A stretch of 64,000 bases of DNA from Parapedobacter deserti (GTDB lineage: Bacteria > Bacteroidota > Bacteroidia > Sphingobacteriales > Sphingobacteriaceae), in the NCBI RefSeq assembly GCF_042646065.1, contig NZ_JBHRTA010000062.1:1-64000 (forward strand). Direction: 5' to 3'. The notes below the pieces were generated by a model. It searched no databases. It was not told the origin of the DNA and was given only the letters and a program-made list of their open reading frames with translations. Shown in pieces: positions 33,775 through 42,498 of the stretch; position 1 is the stretch's first letter, and each line of letters starts with the position of its first letter. Position numbers and translations under genes: made by a program.

Positions 33775-35405
33775 TGTTTTCCAGGCTGCTGCTCTTCTGT
33801 TTGTCATTGGCCACGGGTGCTGCTTGCCATGCACAATCTTATTTGACTCGTGAAATTACTGTCAATCATGCGAATCGAGAGCTGAAGGACATGCTGGAAG
33901 CCATCAGCCAGGAACACGGGTTCTATTTCGCATACAACAGCAAGCTTGTGGCGGAGGATAGCGTCATCGCACTATCCGGTTTCCGGGGCTCGGTGGCGAC
34001 GTTCCTTGACCAAACCTTCGGCAGTGAATATGAGTTTAAGGAGGCTCCCGGATATGTGATCATCCGGTATGCGCCACGTTCGCTGGAAGTAACATTTACG
34101 GTTGAGCATGAACGCAAGGGGACGCTGGTCATTGAAGGCCGGATCAGAGATGCCGCAAACAATGCGGATATCGAAGGCGCGAGTATTTACGAGCCGAACG
34201 TGCTGGCCTCGACACTTTCTGATGCGCAGGGGCGCTTCCGGCTGGCAATCAGGCGGAGGGATGAAAGCGTATGGCTAAGGGTGCGCAAAGCCAACTATCG
34301 CGATACTACGCTAGTGCTGCTGCCGGCAGTCCAAGTGCATCCGGAACGCAAGGAGCGGCGATACACGTTCTACCCCGGAGCGGACGGTAAGTCGGGCCTC
34401 GAAAACTCGAGGCTTGGCCGCTTCTTTTCGAATTCAAAACGACGAATCCAGCGCATAAACCTCGGTGGCTTCTTCGCGCACAGTCCCTATCAGGTTTCGC
34501 TTGCCCCCGGGCTGAGTTCTCAAGGGTTCTTCAACAGCCAGATCGTCAACGAGCTTTCGCTGAACATCATTGGTGGGTACACCGCAGGAGTCAGCGGTGT
34601 GGAAATCGCCGGCGCATTCAACATCAACGAACAACACGCGAAGCACTTCCAGGCGGCGGGTATATTTAACTTGGTAGGTCATGATGTTCAAGGAGTACAA
34701 TTGGCAGGGGTTTCGAATACGGTGATCAATGCGGTTTCTGGTGTACAGGTGGCCGGTGTCGGCAATTGGGCTGGCGATGTGCGAGGGGTGCAGCTATCCG
34801 GCGCATTTAATAAAGCTGACAACACACGCGGGGTCCAGGTCGCTGGTGCGCTGAACACGTCGGATGGCGACGCGGACATTCAGGTCGCCGGTATACTGAA
34901 CGTCGGCGGGAAGGTGAGGGGTATTCAGATTGCAACGTTGCTCAATATCGCCGATAGCAGTGATTATCCCATCGCGATTGTTAACCTCATAAAAAACGGC
35001 AGGAAAAGTGTTTCTGCAGGTGCCGATGAATCCGGCATGCTCCAGTTGACATTCCGCTCGGGCGGACGTGTCTTGTACGGGTTGATCGGCGTGGGCCATC
35101 ACTTGGCTAATCGCCCGGCCAAATACGGGATTGAAGCGGGTATCGGCGCTTGCCTGTTGGAAAGGAACGCATATTTGCTAAACGTAGAGGTAGCAAGCCG
35201 AACAACCACCGACTTGCAGCGCGTTTCGGCGTCAAACCTGACGCTTCGGCTGCTGCCGGAACTTCGTATCGGCCAATATATCGCTGTATCGGCCGGTCCG
35301 GCCCTAATTTATTCCTCTTCAGACCCAGCACCTGCACTCCCCAAGGTGGGTAATGACCGTCCGCTACGCCCAGGATTTTATGGTGGCTTGTCCTTCCGCT
35401 GGTAA
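33774..35405 (+). CDS. STN-domain surface-repeat protein (LA_2272-type repeats)
   Basis: 543 residues. A signal peptide (to about residue 22, HAQ) is followed by an STN/secretin-TonB signalling domain (about 24-95: NRELKDMLEAISQEHGFYFAYNSKLV) and a carboxypeptidase-like beta domain (about 120-190). A run of glycine/valine repeats of the form GVQLAGVxNxxxxxVxGVQVAG (about 270-400) resembles LA_2272 family surface repeats. The C-terminal strands end SFRW, as in outer-membrane proteins. STN domains normally sit on TonB-dependent receptors; here there is no plug or receptor barrel. It is translationally coupled to fecR, so it is the likely signal input for the sigma/FecR pair. Confidence 0.8.
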   Translation: MFSRLLLFCLSLATGAACHAQSYLTREITVNHANRELKDMLEAISQEHGFYFAYNSKLVAEDSVIALSGFRGSVATFLDQTFGSEYEFKEAPGYVIIRYAPRSLEVTFTVEHERKGTLVIEGRIRDAANNADIEGASIYEPNVLASTLSDAQGRFRLAIRRRDESVWLRVRKANYRDTTLVLLPAVQVHPERKERRYTFYPGADGKSGLENSRLGRFFSNSKRRIQRINLGGFFAHSPYQVSLAPGLSSQGFFNSQIVNELSLNIIGGYTAGVSGVEIAGAFNINEQHAKHFQAAGIFNLVGHDVQGVQLAGVSNTVINAVSGVQVAGVGNWAGDVRGVQLSGAFNKADNTRGVQVAGALNTSDGDADIQVAGILNVGGKVRGIQIATLLNIADSSDYPIAIVNLIKNGRKSVSAGADESGMLQLTFRSGGRVLYGLIGVGHHLANRPAKYGIEAGIGACLLERNAYLLNVEVASRTTTDLQRVSASNLTLRLLPELRIGQYIAVSAGPALIYSSSDPAPALPKVGNDRPLRPGFYGGLSFRW

Positions 35406-35421
35406 TTTTTTTGCATCCTGT

Positions 35422-35449
35422 AAGGGTAAGTCCGACCGAAGCTGTCTTA
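35422..35449 (+). promoter_or_regulatory. Second copy of the ECF-type promoter
   Basis: GGGTAA 35424-35429 and GTCTTA 35444-35449 with 14 bases between, matching the motif before the sigma gene (32222-32247). It lies 8 bases before the beta-barrel gene start at 35458 and partly follows the stop codon of the STN gene. Confidence 0.65.
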
Positions 35450-35457
35450 GCATCAAA

Positions 35458-36054
35458 ATGAAATCAATAATGATTAAAAACATGCAAAAGATGAAAGCTA
35501 TCAGAATGTACCTGCCAATTGTGGCACTGCTGTTGGTCACGGAGTTGGCCACCGGTCAAACGCTAGACCTCGGTGTAAAGACCGGTTTAAGTTGGGGTTC
35601 CTTACGCAGTAACCTGAGCGGTGTCGGGGACGCTTCAGGGAAAACCGGCTGGCACGTGGGCCTCTTTGCCCGGACCGGCAATGATTTCTATTTCCAGCCC
35701 GAGTTGAACTTCGCTGCGTTCGGCAGCGAATTCCGGTTCGTAAATGAAACCTATGAGCCCTCGTTCAGGCAGCTTAACTTGCCTCTTATGGCCGGCTATA
35801 AGATCATTGACAACGGCAACATGAATTTAAGGGTATCGGTGGGACCGGAAGTGAACATGAACGTGAATAAAGCAGCCGGACCAGATGCCACGGAATATAA
35901 ACGATTTGCTATCGGCGGTTTAGTGAACGCGGGGGTAGACATCGGTCGCATGACGGTTGATGCGCGATACAGCCTAGGCCTCACTGATGTTCATGATCAG
36001 CTGGAACAGAAGACCGGTGTATTCAGCGTTTCAATCGGATTCAAAATTTTGTAA
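35458..36054 (+). CDS. PorT-like outer-membrane beta-barrel protein
   Basis: 198 residues from ATG 35458. A signal peptide (IRMYLPIVALLLVTELATGQ) leads into beta strands typical of the porin-family OMP_b-brl_2 fold (TLDLGVKTGLSWGSL, WHVGLFARTGNDFYFQPELNFAAFG, GYKIIDNGNMNLRVSVGPEVNMNV) and a C-terminus ending SIGFKIL. Earlier in-frame codons from 35353 belong to the overlapping STN gene. The gene has its own copy of the ECF promoter, marking it as a regulon member. Confidence 0.85.
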   Translation: MKSIMIKNMQKMKAIRMYLPIVALLLVTELATGQTLDLGVKTGLSWGSLRSNLSGVGDASGKTGWHVGLFARTGNDFYFQPELNFAAFGSEFRFVNETYEPSFRQLNLPLMAGYKIIDNGNMNLRVSVGPEVNMNVNKAAGPDATEYKRFAIGGLVNAGVDIGRMTVDARYSLGLTDVHDQLEQKTGVFSVSIGFKIL

Positions 36055-36078
36055 CCTTTGAATTTCCGCTTGAGCACA

Positions 36079-36951
36079 ATGGTAATTTTTAGGTATTTCA
36101 AAAGATTGGCAAGCATTTCGGCATTTCTTCCGGTGCTGTTGCTTAGTCGGATGCCTCACGAAGTGCTGATGGCGACGGTAGGCCGGAGCGTTTATTTTCT
36201 GGCGTATTATGTCATCCGCTACCGCTACCATGTCGTCGTTCAAAATCTGGCCCGTGCTTTTCCGGAGCGGACATACAGGGAAATTCACACACTGGCCAAG
36301 GAATTCTACCTGCACTTCTCGGCGATGATCGTGGAAATGATCCGGTCGATCTCTATCGGCAAAAAGGAACTGACCGGCAGGGTACACATTAAAAATAAAA
36401 GCCTTCTGAACAACTACCATCGCCAAGGACGGCCAATGATCGGATTGCTTGGCCACTATGGAAACTGGGAAAGTCTCAACATCCTGGCCAGTGAGCTACC
36501 TTTCCAAGTAAATGCGCTCTACAAGCCCCAGGCCCCGGCACCGTTTTGCTACCTCATGCGTCGGATCAGAGCAAGATTCGGGATGAATCTAATTCCGGCG
36601 GAAAATGCTTTGAAACAGCTGATGCAGCTGAATGACCGCTCAACACTCAGCTTGTTCATTGCAGATCAGTTTCCGGGCAATGACCGGGGCTACCGAATGG
36701 AATTCATGAATCAACCGGCAAGGCTGTTCGATGGAGCTGAAAAGCTGGCCAGGCGCATCGACGCAGTGGTATTTTATGTAGCGCTGGAAAAAAACCCCTT
36801 AGTAGGTTGGGATGTGACGTTCTCCGTAATCTCGGACAATGCTAAGGATGCTGAGCCGGGCGAGATAACCCGGTGTTTTGGCGAGCGGCTGCAACAAACG
36901 ATTAGAAAAATGCCGGCGTATTGGCTGTGGTCGCACCGCAGGTGGAAATAG
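36079..36951 (+). CDS. Lysophospholipid/lipid A-type acyltransferase (LpxL/HtrB family)
   Basis: 290 residues from ATG 36079 (MVIFRYFKRLASISAFLPVLLL); a TTG at 36058 is an alternative. A membrane anchor is followed by the acyltransferase motif H-x4-E in LLGHYGNWESLNIL (about 122-135) and PAENALKQLMQL; the C-terminus is YWLWSHRRWK as in the HtrB family. These enzymes acylate the lipid A precursor at the inner membrane. It lies 24 bases after the beta-barrel gene and 21 bases before a surface-repeat gene. This suggests that the sigma-controlled operon remodels the outer membrane. Confidence 0.88.
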   Translation: MVIFRYFKRLASISAFLPVLLLSRMPHEVLMATVGRSVYFLAYYVIRYRYHVVVQNLARAFPERTYREIHTLAKEFYLHFSAMIVEMIRSISIGKKELTGRVHIKNKSLLNNYHRQGRPMIGLLGHYGNWESLNILASELPFQVNALYKPQAPAPFCYLMRRIRARFGMNLIPAENALKQLMQLNDRSTLSLFIADQFPGNDRGYRMEFMNQPARLFDGAEKLARRIDAVVFYVALEKNPLVGWDVTFSVISDNAKDAEPGEITRCFGERLQQTIRKMPAYWLWSHRRWK

Positions 36952-36972
36952 CACATCAAAAGTTTAGTTAAC

Positions 36973-38055
36973 ATGAAAAAAGTACTTTCTATACTGTTGG
37001 GATTGACTTCCCTCCTATTCAGTTCAATGATAACGCCTGCGCTGTCGCAGGAGCATAGCCCAGCGCATGTGGGGATTGTGTACCCGCTAAGCACACACGG
37101 CACAAAGGCGGGCCGGTTTACCAACGCCTTCAGCCTGCACGCCCTCTGGGGCCTGTCAGGCGGCGAAAAAGGTCTAGGGCTGTATGGCGTAGGGGGTATG
37201 GTTAAAGGAAATGTCACCGGCCTGCAGGCGGCGGGCGGATTCAATCACGCAACCGGAGGGTTGCGCGGCGCGCAACTCTCGGGGGTCCTGAACCAAGTGC
37301 ACTACGCAGATGCCGGTGCGCAGCTTGCCGGGGTCCTAAACCTATCCCGAGGCTCCATCCCAGCACAGCTTGCCGGTGTCTTGAATAAATCCGGCGGAGC
37401 GGTTGTCTTTCAGGCGGCCGGAGTGGCCAATGTGGCAGACAGCGCTAAAGCGGCACAGCTTGCTGGTGTGATCAATATTGCCAACGATGTTCGCGGATCA
37501 CAGATTGCCGGATTGGTCAACAAAGCGGGAAACGTGAGTGGGGTCCAGCTCGCAGGTCTACTCAATATCGCAGACAGCAGCGACTACCCGATCGGCATCA
37601 TCAATATCATCAAAAATGGCGAAAAGCGAATCAGCGTATCCACGGATGAAAATCTCTCCACGTTGGTGAGCTTCCGCTCCGGTGGGAGAAAACTTTATGG
37701 TATCATCGGCCTCGGCGCCAATCTGCTCCATCCGGATATCCGGTACGCCGCGGAGGCGGGACTGGGTATCAAACTGTTGCAGCATGGTACCTTCCGGCTA
37801 GATATGGAAGCAAGTCAGCTATTCGCCACCGACTTCCACGGCGGCGAATATGCTAAAAATGGTTTGCGAATATTACCGGCTGTACAGGTCGGCAGTCGCC
37901 TACAGCTTTTTGGAGGCCCAAGCATCAACTTTATGGATAGCAAAAACCCAGATAACGGTGATCTGGGCGGACTAACCATTTGGGAGAGCCAACGGACCGA
38001 CAGGTACCAATCTATCTTCGCGGGCTTTACTGCCGGCGTGCACGTCGTGCTATGA
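36973..38055 (+). CDS. LA_2272-type surface-repeat protein
   Basis: 360 residues with a signal peptide (MKKVLSILLGLTSLLFSSMITPALSQ). Residues about 75-210 are ten or so repeats of AQLAGVLNxxxxxxx (e.g. AQLAGVLNLSRGSIPAQLAGVLNKSGG), closing with the module LLNIADSSDYPIGIINIIKNG. The part after that, with FRSGGRKLYGIIGLG, is nearly the same as in the STN protein at 33774. It lacks STN and carboxypeptidase-like domains. It is probably an outer-membrane barrel or surface protein that works with its STN-carrying relative. A strong terminator follows. Confidence 0.8.
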   Translation: MKKVLSILLGLTSLLFSSMITPALSQEHSPAHVGIVYPLSTHGTKAGRFTNAFSLHALWGLSGGEKGLGLYGVGGMVKGNVTGLQAAGGFNHATGGLRGAQLSGVLNQVHYADAGAQLAGVLNLSRGSIPAQLAGVLNKSGGAVVFQAAGVANVADSAKAAQLAGVINIANDVRGSQIAGLVNKAGNVSGVQLAGLLNIADSSDYPIGIINIIKNGEKRISVSTDENLSTLVSFRSGGRKLYGIIGLGANLLHPDIRYAAEAGLGIKLLQHGTFRLDMEASQLFATDFHGGEYAKNGLRILPAVQVGSRLQLFGGPSINFMDSKNPDNGDLGGLTIWESQRTDRYQSIFAGFTAGVHVVL

Positions 38056-38072
38056 ACCACCGACTAATTCTG

Positions 38073-38107
38073 TTGCTACAGGGCGGTGGCAAACCGCCCT
38101 GTAGCAA
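38073..38107 (+). terminator. Terminator of the sigma-controlled envelope operon
   Basis: Perfect 15-bp arms (38073-38087 and 38093-38107) with a 5-base loop, starting 18 bases after the last gene of the operon. The following sequence is only moderately T-rich, but the stem is very strong. Confidence 0.75.
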
Positions 38108-38246
38108 TAGCTTGTTTTCTCTGACGGTGGAGCGTATGTAAGCAGGCTTGTTGTATTGCAAACAAATTTGTGGTCCCGATGGTTCTCAGGATACGGCCAG
38201 GAACTTGCTGTGACTGAATAGAAAATGCATTCAACGCCACTACGTT

Positions 38247-40958
38247 ATGACACTTGCGCAATACCGCCAAAAAAGGGACTTCAAAAAGACAAACGAACCA
38301 AAATCCGGTAAGAGCCCTGATAACAAACGGTTGACCTTTGTAGTACAGAAGCATGATGCCTCGCGACTGCACTATGATTTCCGTCTTGAAATGGGCGGTG
38401 TCCTTAAAAGTTGGGCCGTACCCAAGGGCCCTTCAACCGATCCTCAAACCAAGCGCCTCGCCATGATGGTCGAAGACCACCCGATGGACTACCGGCTCTT
38501 TGAGGGAATAATTCCCCAAGGTGAATACGGAGGCGGCACGGTGATCGTATGGGACGAAGGCACCTATGAGCCTGTCGAAACGTTTAAAACCAAAAAAGCA
38601 CAGGAAAAACACCTGCTTGAGCAGCTCGACAAAGGCTCTTTGAAAATCCGGCTGCACGGTCAAAAGCTGCACGGAGAGTACGCATTGGTAAAAACCAGCG
38701 GTATGGGTGAAAATGGCTGGTTGCTGATAAAGCACAACGACGAATACGCCAGTAAAACCGATATCACTAAAAAAGCCAAATCCGTGCTTTCGGACAAGAC
38801 GATTGCGCAAATTGAAAAGAGCGGAAATAAGGTATGGCGAAACGGACGTGAAGAAGAAGTCAAAAAGCTAGGGAAGCGCACAAAAAAGGGTAACGGCAAG
38901 GATGCTGAGGAACATCTTGTTGACGACGTAACCGAAACGGAGGAACCCGGGAAGATCGACGTAGCCGCCGTGCTAAAAAAAGCTCCGAAATCGCCCGTGC
39001 CGCGTAATATCAAACCGATGAAAGCGACGCTCATAGACGAGCCGTTTGACGACCCCGATTGGCTGTACGAAGTAAAGTGGGATGGATACCGGGCGATCGC
39101 CAATATCGGTAAATCAGGTGTCAAGCTAATTTCTCGCAACAACATTCCTTTCGAAAAGTACTATCCGATCGTCGATCTGCTCAAACAATGGCATATCAAC
39201 GCCGTCATCGACGGGGAGATTGTGGTGCTCGACAACAAGGGGCTGTCCGATTTCGGCGCCCTGCAAAACTGGCGGAGCGAAGCCGACGGCAACCTCGCCT
39301 ATTACGTTTTCGACATTTTATGGTACGAGGGTAAAGACCTGATGGGCCTGACATTGCTGGAACGGCAGGCGATTTTGCAAGACATCCTGCCGACCGACGA
39401 CGACCGCATCAGGCAAAGCAAGATATTTGCTGCAAGGGGGATCGACTTCTTCGATGCCGCCGAGCAGGTAGGCTTGGAAGGTATTATAGCCAAAAAAAGC
39501 GACAGCACGTATACGTCCGACATGCGATCTAAAGAATGGCTGAAGATAAAGGTGCAGCGTCGCCAAGAGGTTGTGATTGCTGGATTTACCCGAAACGAGG
39601 GCACTTCCAAACTGTTCAGCGCCCTTATTCTGGGAGTGTATGAAGGTGACCGCTTGCGTTATGCCGGAAAGGTGGGCACCGGTTTTTCAGACAAGGAACA
39701 ACAGGAATTGATGAAGCGGTTCAAACCGCTGATTACCAAGAAAAGCCCGTTCGACGTCGAGCCGGACGTAGACAAACCGTCCCGATTCCGCCCGCAGCGC
39801 CTCGGCGCAACACCCACCTGGCTGAAACCGAAACTGGTCTGCGAAGTCAACTATGCGGAAGTAACCAGCGAGGGGCTATTCCGGCAGGCGTCTTTCAAGG
39901 GCCTGCGCGAGGACAAAGACGCCGATGAGGTGGTGATGGAAAGCGCTGTGGATACCGAAGCAGCCGTATCAAAAGCTGACAACGACACCGTAAACACCGC
40001 CACAAAACCTGCCAAACGCGAACGACGAACGCTGCTGAACCCACGTGAAGAAACGCAGACACGGAAGGTAAACGGCAAGGAGCTCAAGTTTACCAACCTG
40101 AGCAAGGTGTATTGGCCGGATGACGGCATTACAAAACGGGATATGTTCAACTATTACCACCGAATCGCGGAATATATCCTTCCGTATCTGAAAGACCGTC
40201 CGATGTCGCTAAACCGCTTCCCAAACGGCATCAAAGGTCCGAGCTTTTACCAGAAAGATGTAAAAGGAAAGGCTCCCGAATGGGCCAATACCTATCCGTA
40301 CGTCACCAGCGAAGACGAACACAAGGAGTACCTCGTCGGTGACGATGAGGCTACCCTGCTATGGATGGCGTCGTTGGGTTGTATTGAAATGAACCCCTGG
40401 TTCAGCCGTGTGCAATCGCCGGATAAGCCCGATTATTGTGTGATCGATCTCGACCCCGATAAAAACACCTTTGAACAGGTAATCGAGGCTGCTCAGGAAG
40501 TGAAGGCAGTGCTCGACGACATCGATGTGCCGGGCTATCCAAAGACTTCCGGCTCAACGGGTATCCATATATACATCCCGCTAGGTGCTAAATACACGTA
40601 CGACCAATCGCAGCTTTTTGCCAAAATTATAGTAAACCTGGTACATGAACGGCTACCGGATTTCACCACTTTGGAAAGGAAGGTAAGCAGCCGGAAAGGG
40701 AAAATGTATTTGGATTTTTTGCAGAACAGGCCGGGGGCAACAATTGCAGGCCCGTATTCCTTGCGACCGAAGCCGGGGGCGACCGTATCAATGCCCTTGG
40801 CGTGGGACGAGGTAAAGCCGGGCCTCAAGATGCGCGATTTCACCATCCACAATGCCTTTGATCGATTGAAGCAAACCGGTGACTTATTCAAAGGTGTTTT
40901 ACAAAAAGGTATCGACCTAAAAAAAACCATCAAAAAAGCAAAATCTGTTTTTGATTAA
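38247..40958 (+). CDS. ligD: LigD, DNA ligase D of non-homologous end joining
   Basis: 903 residues. Three modules are seen in the order phosphoesterase - ligase - polymerase. An N-terminal 3'-phosphoesterase (about 30-165: VVQKHDASRLHYDFRLEMGGVLKSWAVPKGPS) comes first. The ATP-dependent ligase has the adenylated lysine K277 in LYEVKWDGYRA and the motif VIDGEIVVLD (about 275-530). The C-terminal primase/polymerase domain has DLDPDK and TSGSTGIHIYIPL (about 620-890). LigD repairs double-strand breaks together with Ku. No Ku gene is in the window. Starts upstream of the next gene at 41026. Confidence 0.95.
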   Translation: MTLAQYRQKRDFKKTNEPKSGKSPDNKRLTFVVQKHDASRLHYDFRLEMGGVLKSWAVPKGPSTDPQTKRLAMMVEDHPMDYRLFEGIIPQGEYGGGTVIVWDEGTYEPVETFKTKKAQEKHLLEQLDKGSLKIRLHGQKLHGEYALVKTSGMGENGWLLIKHNDEYASKTDITKKAKSVLSDKTIAQIEKSGNKVWRNGREEEVKKLGKRTKKGNGKDAEEHLVDDVTETEEPGKIDVAAVLKKAPKSPVPRNIKPMKATLIDEPFDDPDWLYEVKWDGYRAIANIGKSGVKLISRNNIPFEKYYPIVDLLKQWHINAVIDGEIVVLDNKGLSDFGALQNWRSEADGNLAYYVFDILWYEGKDLMGLTLLERQAILQDILPTDDDRIRQSKIFAARGIDFFDAAEQVGLEGIIAKKSDSTYTSDMRSKEWLKIKVQRRQEVVIAGFTRNEGTSKLFSALILGVYEGDRLRYAGKVGTGFSDKEQQELMKRFKPLITKKSPFDVEPDVDKPSRFRPQRLGATPTWLKPKLVCEVNYAEVTSEGLFRQASFKGLREDKDADEVVMESAVDTEAAVSKADNDTVNTATKPAKRERRTLLNPREETQTRKVNGKELKFTNLSKVYWPDDGITKRDMFNYYHRIAEYILPYLKDRPMSLNRFPNGIKGPSFYQKDVKGKAPEWANTYPYVTSEDEHKEYLVGDDEATLLWMASLGCIEMNPWFSRVQSPDKPDYCVIDLDPDKNTFEQVIEAAQEVKAVLDDIDVPGYPKTSGSTGIHIYIPLGAKYTYDQSQLFAKIIVNLVHERLPDFTTLERKVSSRKGKMYLDFLQNRPGATIAGPYSLRPKPGATVSMPLAWDEVKPGLKMRDFTIHNAFDRLKQTGDLFKGVLQKGIDLKKTIKKAKSVFD

Positions 40959-41025
40959 TTGATCGCATCGTAACATACCGACAACAAAATGTTAACCCAT
41001 ATGTTAACCAAAAAAAACGAGGACG

Positions 41026-42012
41026 ATGGAACACATTGATTTAAGAGGGACAAGCACAACTAACGGAAAGACGACCGGCAGCGGCCAAAGGTGCGAACAG
41101 GTAGCTACAGGCGTATGGCGGCTGCGGATTTTGTTTGCAAACGTGTACTTGGTGGCGGCAGAGGACGACCAATGGGTGTTGATAGACGCGGGGCTGAAAG
41201 GTGCAGGCCGGAAAATCAAGGAAGCTGCGGCGCAGCTGTTTGGAGAAGATAAGCCGCCTGCAGCGATTATCCTCACCCACGGCCACTTCGATCATATCGG
41301 CGCATTGCCATACCTCCTTAGTATATGGGATACCTCTGTGTATGCGCACCCCATGGAAATGCCATACCTAACAGGGCGTGCTGCTTATCCACCGGCCGAT
41401 CCATTTGCCGGCGGAGGCCTCATGAGCTGGATGTCTTTCCTTTATCCTAACCAGCCGGCCGATTTAAATGGTCGCATAACTGCGTTGAATAAGGACGGTA
41501 GCCTGCCACATCTCCTGAGCTGGCGATACCTGCACACGCCCGGACATGCACCGGGTCACATATCCCTGTTCAGGGACACCGACAGCGTTCTCATCGTGGG
41601 AGACGCCTTCGTCACGACACGCCAGGAGTCGGTATTTTCCATCCTCTTTCAGAAAATGCAGCTATCAGGCCCACCGAAATACTTTACTTATGATTGGGAA
41701 TCTGCAGCAGCGTCGGTGAAATCGCTGCAGGAGCTTAATCCATCGATAGCCGCAAGCGGCCATGGTAAACCGATGCATGGACATGAGCTTACAGAAGGGC
41801 TTATCCGCTTAGTGAAAGATTTCGAGCAAATTGCTGTTCCTTCAAGTGGCAGATACGTGAAGACGCCCGCTCGCGTGAATAAACGTGGGGTTACCGAACT
41901 GCCGGAGCCAACCAATAGGATGCCCGGGCGCATTGGAACGGTAGTGGCTGCCCTAGCGGCAATAGCGATTGTTGGTGGGCTCGTGTGGATGCGGATGAAA
42001 AAACCGAAATAG
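41026..42012 (+). CDS. MBL-fold metallo-hydrolase with C-terminal membrane anchor
   Basis: 328 residues. The metal-binding motif THGHFDHIGAL (H-x-H-x-D-H, about 84-95) and later HTPGHAPGHISLF and GDAF identify a metallo-beta-lactamase-fold hydrolase of the glyoxalase II/quorum-quenching type. The last 25 residues (IGTVVAALAAIAIVGGLVWMRMKK) form a single hydrophobic helix with basic end, so the enzyme is tail-anchored to a membrane, which is unusual in this family. Short direct repeats ATGTTAACC (about 40988-41010) lie just upstream. Substrate unknown. Confidence 0.85.
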   Translation: MEHIDLRGTSTTNGKTTGSGQRCEQVATGVWRLRILFANVYLVAAEDDQWVLIDAGLKGAGRKIKEAAAQLFGEDKPPAAIILTHGHFDHIGALPYLLSIWDTSVYAHPMEMPYLTGRAAYPPADPFAGGGLMSWMSFLYPNQPADLNGRITALNKDGSLPHLLSWRYLHTPGHAPGHISLFRDTDSVLIVGDAFVTTRQESVFSILFQKMQLSGPPKYFTYDWESAAASVKSLQELNPSIAASGHGKPMHGHELTEGLIRLVKDFEQIAVPSSGRYVKTPARVNKRGVTELPEPTNRMPGRIGTVVAALAAIAIVGGLVWMRMKKPK

Positions 42013-42080
42013 CACAGCGCCGGATATGCGCATTCGCGTCCGATCAGCTTAAGGGAAATATATATTCAGGAGGGGCGAAG

Positions 42081-42443
42081 ATGAGATTTGAAATTCCCAA
42101 TTTCAGTTTATTGACAGACTTAATGCCCGGAGCGACATCGTTGAAAGGAAGAGTGGTGATTTTCCACTTTCCTACTCATACGATTCTGGAGTTGGTCCGG
42201 TCTGAAGATCCGTTACTGAAAACGATCAGTCCCCGCTATGAATGGGAGCGGGTAAATAAATACGGCGAGATTGACAAGTTTACGTTTATCGTGCACCGCT
42301 ATGTGACCGACGACATCGCCAGCGTGTTTGAGCAGGCTAAAGAATGGTATCAGACCGTAATGGATTGGTTAGACACGAGCGACGATGCGCTTGATCACTT
42401 CCTGCACGATTGGGAAAATCGTTCAGATGACCTGCCTAACTAG
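42081..42443 (+). CDS. Hypothetical protein
   Basis: 120 residues from ATG 42081, chosen because a good Shine-Dalgarno AGGAGG (42068-42073) precedes it; strong SD sites are rare in this phylum. The sequence is soluble and acidic (MRFEIPNFSLLTDLMPGATSLKGRVVIFHFPTHTILELV), with WERVNKYGEIDKF in the middle and a C-terminal DD-rich tail. No family was recognised. The longer frame from 41985 overlaps the end of the hydrolase gene. Confidence 0.55.
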   Translation: MRFEIPNFSLLTDLMPGATSLKGRVVIFHFPTHTILELVRSEDPLLKTISPRYEWERVNKYGEIDKFTFIVHRYVTDDIASVFEQAKEWYQTVMDWLDTSDDALDHFLHDWENRSDDLPN

Positions 42444-42471
42444 GGCGAATACTCTAACCAGGCGAATACTC
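42444..42471. repeat. 11-bp direct repeat between convergent genes
   Basis: GGCGAATACTC occurs at 42444-42454 and 42461-42471, in the short gap between converging genes. No hairpin was seen; significance is unknown. Confidence 0.4.
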
Positions 42472-42498
42472 GGCGTATAACTGGGTAGATACCACCAC

